Assembly (NCBI GenBank): GCA_024278285.1
Contig: JAJRTM010000138.1
Span: 1 to 9,035, forward strand
Direction: 5' to 3'
DNA from: Planctomycetota bacterium
Lineage (GTDB): Bacteria; Planctomycetota; Planctomycetia; Planctomycetales; Planctomycetaceae
DNA length: 9,035 nucleotides
This document shows, piece after piece, positions 5,682-9,035 of this stretch (positions within the stretch are counted from its first letter, which is position 1; every line of letters starts with the position of its first letter). The position numbers were made by a program, and so were the translations under genes. The notes below the pieces were generated by a model. That model was not told where the DNA came from, ran no database searches, and was given only the letters and a program-made list of their open reading frames with translations.

Positions 5682-8536
5682 AGACGGTTGTTACACCATC
5701 TGAAGTAAAAGTTCCCCCATCAGCCGGCGAACAGACCGAATCGACGCGCAAGCAGATCCGCGGTTCTTCGCTGCTGCTGGCTGGGCGAGGTTTTTCATTG
5801 GTCATCAATCTGGTCACCCAAATTGTTGTGATCCGGTATTTATCACGACTCGATTATTGTGCCTTTGCCTGGGCATTTTCTGTGATCGAAATGGCTGCGC
5901 TGGGAGCAGCGTTCGGGATGGATAAATCGCTTTCGCGTTTTGGCGCCATGTATCATCAGCAAGGCGATTATCGACGTTTAAGCGGTGTTTTGATCCTCTC
6001 GACCAGCGTCGTGTTAATTTTGGGTTCGATTGTTGTCGTTTCCGTCTGGATTTTTTCTTCGGAATTAGCCTCGCTGTTCGCCGTGAATCCTGTTGCAATC
6101 AGCCTGCTTGTGACACTAATTATTCTTGTCCCGGTGAACGCCTTGAGTAGCGTCTCGTTATCGGTTTATGCGTTTTTGGGTAAGACACAAACTGTCTTTT
6201 TTCGTCGGCATCTTCTCGGACCGAGCATCCGTTTGGCTGGAGTGATTGCCGCGATACTACTTCAGGGCGGTCTGCACTCTATCGCGATGGCCTATCTTGT
6301 TTCAGGATTGATCGCGGTGCTGATTGATGGACTGCTTGTTTCAACTTATTTGCGCGAAGAAAAAATCCCCCAGCATCTCAAACAACAACGGCCTGTTGTC
6401 CCGGTACGAGCATTTTTTGGTTACAGTTTGCCATTATTGACATCTGATGTTGCTTTTCTTGTTCGCGGTACTTTCATCGTCTTCATGCTCGGCTGGCTGG
6501 CGAATACGACTGCGTCTGCCTCGTTTCGTGCTGTGTTACCAATCGTGAAATTGAATGAATTAATTCTCATCAATTTCACGGTCCTTTTCATGCCGTTGGC
6601 AACGCGATTATTCAGTCAGGAGAACCAGGCACAACTCAAGGAAATGTATCAGCGAACGTCCATCTGGGCGATGGTTCTTAGTTTTCCGATCTTTGCTGTC
6701 TGCGTCACGATGGCACCAACGCTTACCGTTTTGCTCTTCGGTCGCGAATATGCTGATTCCTCGATGATCCTTGTCATCCTCTCGGCTGGCTATTTTATTC
6801 AGTCCGTGTTTGGGTTTAATTCTCAGCTATTGAAAGTGCTGGGAATGGTTCGCACATTCATGGCGTTGGATCTTCTTGCGACTGCATTTGCGTTGCTGAT
6901 GTGCTGGTGGCTGATTCCGCATTACGGTGCGAACGGGGCTGCAGTGGGAGTCGCGTTAGCGATTGTTCTGCACTCATTCAGCAAGTATCTGGTCGTCAGA
7001 ATGAGGACTGACTACGCAACGAACTCGACCGATTTTAACAAATCTTTTTTCATTACGGGAAGTTGTGCATTGTTCCTGCTGCTGGCGCAATTCCTGTTTA
7101 ATATTCACTGGATCGCCGGCCTGTTCCTGGCTGTTGCCAGCTCTGCAATTGTTTTGAATCTCAATCGTCAATTGATGGATATCACTTCGTTTTTCCCAGA
7201 GCTGAAACGTATCCCCGTCCTTGGTCCGTGGCTTTCAGGGACGAAGCACCAAGTAGAAAATGCAACTGATGATTCACATTGCTGCGACTCGGCTCAACCT
7301 TCGCAAGCATTGAAAATCGCATACATGATGTCGCGATTTCCCAAAATTACAGAAACTTTTGTACTTTTTGAAATGCGGGAAATCGAACGACAAGGGCATC
7401 AGGTCGATGTCTATCCACTCCAGCGGGAACGAACTTCAGTCATCCACGCAGAAGCAGATCCGTATGTAAAAAGAGCTTTTTTCACCCCCTGGATTTCCGT
7501 GCCAATGCTTGGGGCTCACTTGTATTATCTAAGCAAAAGTCCCGTTCTCTATTTCAAAACATTTATTAGAGTCCTTAAAGCGAATTGGGGAAGCAAACGA
7601 TATTTTATGGGAGCAGTTCTCTTCTTTCCGAAAGTCGTTTACTTGGCTCGTTTGATGCAAAAAAGAAGGGTTGATCATCTGCATGCACATTTCGCTTCTC
7701 ACCCGGCGATGGCAGCCTGGGTAATTCATCAACTGACCGGCATCCCTTACAGTTTTACGGCTCATGGATCGGATTTGCATCGTGATCAACAGATGCTGCA
7801 GGAAAAAGTTTCTGATGCAAAAGCAGTGGTCACGATCTCCGATTATAATCGTCAGATGATCCTCGATATTTGTGGAACGCAGTGCGAACCAACAGTGCAT
7901 GTCGTGCATTGTGGTATCGATCCGCAAGACTTCAAAAGTAAGGAATATCCGACTCCCTTTGAAAACGGAAATGGCCCATTTCGTATTGCCTGCATCGGAA
8001 CGTTGCACGAAGTTAAAGGGCAGCGTTACCTGCTGGAAGCCTGCTGCAAGTTGAAAAAAGAGGGGATTGAATTCCAATGCCATCTCGTGGGAGACGGCCC
8101 AGATCAACCAATGCTTGAAGAGCTTGTTTTACAAATGGGTCTCGGGCAATCTATCTACTTTGAAGGTCGAAAAACATCGACGGAAATTCAGGAACTATTG
8201 CAACAAACAGATGTTTTAATCGCACCGAGTGTTCCGACCCAATGCGGTCGTCGAGAAGGAATTCCCGTTGTATTGATGGAAGCGATGGGGAGCGGAGTTT
8301 CTGTCATCGCAAGCGATCTTTCCGGGATCCCTGAAATTGTTATCGATGGGCAAACCGGCTTACTGACTCCGCCGGGGAATTCAGACGCGATCGCACAGGC
8401 ATTGTTAAGAATGTACTACGATCAACCACTTCGCCAACGACTGGCAGAAGCGGGGCGAGAGAAAGTGTTTGACGAATTTAACTTACCAGGCAATGTTCGC
8501 TTGCTTGTCAATCTTCTCCAGCAAGACAGGTGCTGA
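5678..8536 (+). CDS. Fusion of Wzx-like flippase and GT4 glycosyltransferase
   Basis: One uninterrupted 952-residue frame. Residues about 25-500 form a multi-helix membrane domain of the MOP/Wzx polysaccharide flippase type, with about 12-14 helices: an opening GSSLLLAGRGFSLVINLVTQ, a LFGREYADSS segment at 353-362, and GANGAAVGVALA at 417-428. A polar linker at about 505-543 leads to a complete GT4 (GT-B fold) glycosyltransferase at about 545-950. Its motifs are HAHFASHPAMAAW (669-681), FTAHGSDL (693-700), GTLHEVKGQ (774-782), GDGP (805-808), and the EX7E donor-site pair Glu860/Glu868 in REGIPVVLMEAM. The protein would flip lipid-linked repeat units and also add a sugar on the cytoplasmic side. 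These are usually separate genes. ATG 5678 overlaps the Wzz-like stop by 4 bp; AGGAG lies 13 nt away, so reinitiation is likely. Domain calls are firm; the acceptor and sugar are unknown. Confidence 0.9.
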   Translation: MKTVVTPSEVKVPPSAGEQTESTRKQIRGSSLLLAGRGFSLVINLVTQIVVIRYLSRLDYCAFAWAFSVIEMAALGAAFGMDKSLSRFGAMYHQQGDYRRLSGVLILSTSVVLILGSIVVVSVWIFSSELASLFAVNPVAISLLVTLIILVPVNALSSVSLSVYAFLGKTQTVFFRRHLLGPSIRLAGVIAAILLQGGLHSIAMAYLVSGLIAVLIDGLLVSTYLREEKIPQHLKQQRPVVPVRAFFGYSLPLLTSDVAFLVRGTFIVFMLGWLANTTASASFRAVLPIVKLNELILINFTVLFMPLATRLFSQENQAQLKEMYQRTSIWAMVLSFPIFAVCVTMAPTLTVLLFGREYADSSMILVILSAGYFIQSVFGFNSQLLKVLGMVRTFMALDLLATAFALLMCWWLIPHYGANGAAVGVALAIVLHSFSKYLVVRMRTDYATNSTDFNKSFFITGSCALFLLLAQFLFNIHWIAGLFLAVASSAIVLNLNRQLMDITSFFPELKRIPVLGPWLSGTKHQVENATDDSHCCDSAQPSQALKIAYMMSRFPKITETFVLFEMREIERQGHQVDVYPLQRERTSVIHAEADPYVKRAFFTPWISVPMLGAHLYYLSKSPVLYFKTFIRVLKANWGSKRYFMGAVLFFPKVVYLARLMQKRRVDHLHAHFASHPAMAAWVIHQLTGIPYSFTAHGSDLHRDQQMLQEKVSDAKAVVTISDYNRQMILDICGTQCEPTVHVVHCGIDPQDFKSKEYPTPFENGNGPFRIACIGTLHEVKGQRYLLEACCKLKKEGIEFQCHLVGDGPDQPMLEELVLQMGLGQSIYFEGRKTSTEIQELLQQTDVLIAPSVPTQCGRREGIPVVLMEAMGSGVSVIASDLSGIPEIVIDGQTGLLTPPGNSDAIAQALLRMYYDQPLRQRLAEAGREKVFDEFNLPGNVRLLVNLLQQDRC

Positions 8537-8538
8537 TC

Positions 8539-9035
8539 ATGCTCGAAATAATATTCTATCTACTCTGTGCAGTGGTCGCCTGGGCTTACTTTGGGTACCC
8601 GCTGATTGTCATACTTCGCGGAATGATTTGGCACAAAGCGTATCTTCGTGAACCAATCACTCCGACAGTGAGCATGATCATTGCTTGCCATAATGAAGAC
8701 GAAGGAATCGAAGCGAAACTTAATAACATACTTTCGCTCGATTATCCGAAAGAGCTGCTGGAAGTCATTATCGCTTCGGATGGTTCGACAGATAAAACCG
8801 AAGAAATTGTCAGTCGTTATACCAACGATCAAATAAGTCTGCTTCGTTTGCCTCGTGGTGGCAAAGCCCCGGCTCTTAACGCAGCAGTAGCACAGGCAAA
8901 CGGAGAAATTTTACTTTTTTCGGATGCGAACAGCATGTATCGTGAAGATGCGATCCGAAAGATCGTTCAACCATTTGCCGATACGAATGTGGGGGGCGTG
9001 GCTGGAAATCAGGTCTACCGCGATGCTGAACGAAC
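8539..9035 (+). CDS. GT2 family glycosyltransferase, N-terminal part, cut by window edge
   Basis: The frame is open for 165 residues to the right edge. One membrane helix at about 5-28 (with YFGYPLIVIL) anchors the protein. The GT-A domain then begins: TVSMIIACHNEDEGI at 43-57, VIIASDGSTDKT at 76-87, the PRGGKAPALN segment at 105-114, and FSDANS at 127-132, where Asp129 takes the place of the DXD metal-binding acid. This layout, membrane helix plus processive-like GT2 domain, is shared with exopolysaccharide synthases and with EpsH/WcaA-like transferases; the missing C-terminal half would tell them apart. ATG 8539 lies 2 bp after the stop of the fusion gene, with AGG 8 nt upstream inside the end of that gene, so it is very likely in the same operon. 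Confidence 0.9.
   Translation, partial: MLEIIFYLLCAVVAWAYFGYPLIVILRGMIWHKAYLREPITPTVSMIIACHNEDEGIEAKLNNILSLDYPKELLEVIIASDGSTDKTEEIVSRYTNDQISLLRLPRGGKAPALNAAVAQANGEILLFSDANSMYREDAIRKIVQPFADTNVGGVAGNQVYRDAER

Noticed and set aside
7260..7330. A separate gene start for the GT4 domain (ATG codons near 7325-7330)
   Set aside because: The frame continues from the flippase without a stop and there is no good SD before these codons, so one fused gene is the simpler reading.
7529..8107. A 192-codon minus-strand open frame
   Set aside because: It is the antisense shadow of the GT4 domain, which has clear family motifs; the antisense frame shows none.

Overview
The window reads as part of an exopolysaccharide or capsule biosynthesis locus from a bacterium of moderate GC content. 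The lineage is probably Planctomycetota. That is an inference from the intergenic repeat families at 2622-3122, which recall repeats common in planctomycete genomes, from frequent GTG/TTG or weak-SD starts, and from the mix of polysaccharide genes. No rRNA or other taxonomic marker is present.

Layout. Two gene blocks diverge from a gene-free region of about 320 bp (3899-4220). Leftward (minus strand): a membrane sugar-phosphate transferase (3230-3898); a 630-bp repeat-rich spacer (2599-3229); a four-helix membrane protein with a degenerate GGDEF-like domain (1738-2598); an ATP-grasp ligase-like protein (370-1698); and the N-terminal part of a polysaccharide deacetylase running off the left edge (1-370). 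The last two share one base at their stop/start junction. Rightward (plus strand): a Wzz/GumC-type chain-length determinant lacking a kinase domain (4221-5681); a 952-residue protein that joins a Wzx-like flippase to a GT4 glycosyltransferase (5678-8536); and the N-terminal part of a membrane-anchored GT2 glycosyltransferase running off the right edge (8539-9035). These three are packed with a 4-bp overlap and a 2-bp gap.

How they fit together (inference from family roles). The sugar transferase loads the first sugar phosphate onto undecaprenyl phosphate. The GT4 and GT2 enzymes extend the repeat unit. The Wzx domain flips it across the inner membrane, and the Wzz-like protein controls polymer length and links to export. 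The deacetylase and ATP-grasp protein would modify the sugar or polymer. The GGDEF-like protein may be a regulatory or scaffold component that no longer makes c-di-GMP. No Wzy polymerase or outer-membrane exporter is seen here; they could lie outside the window.

Most unusual points: the flippase-glycosyltransferase fusion; two consecutive intergenic repeat units with the same three-part architecture but different hairpin cores; a single base difference in the gene-proximal repeat copy that creates a consensus -35 hexamer; and the degenerate GGDEF protein inside the locus. No CRISPR array, tRNA, transposase gene or phage gene was seen.
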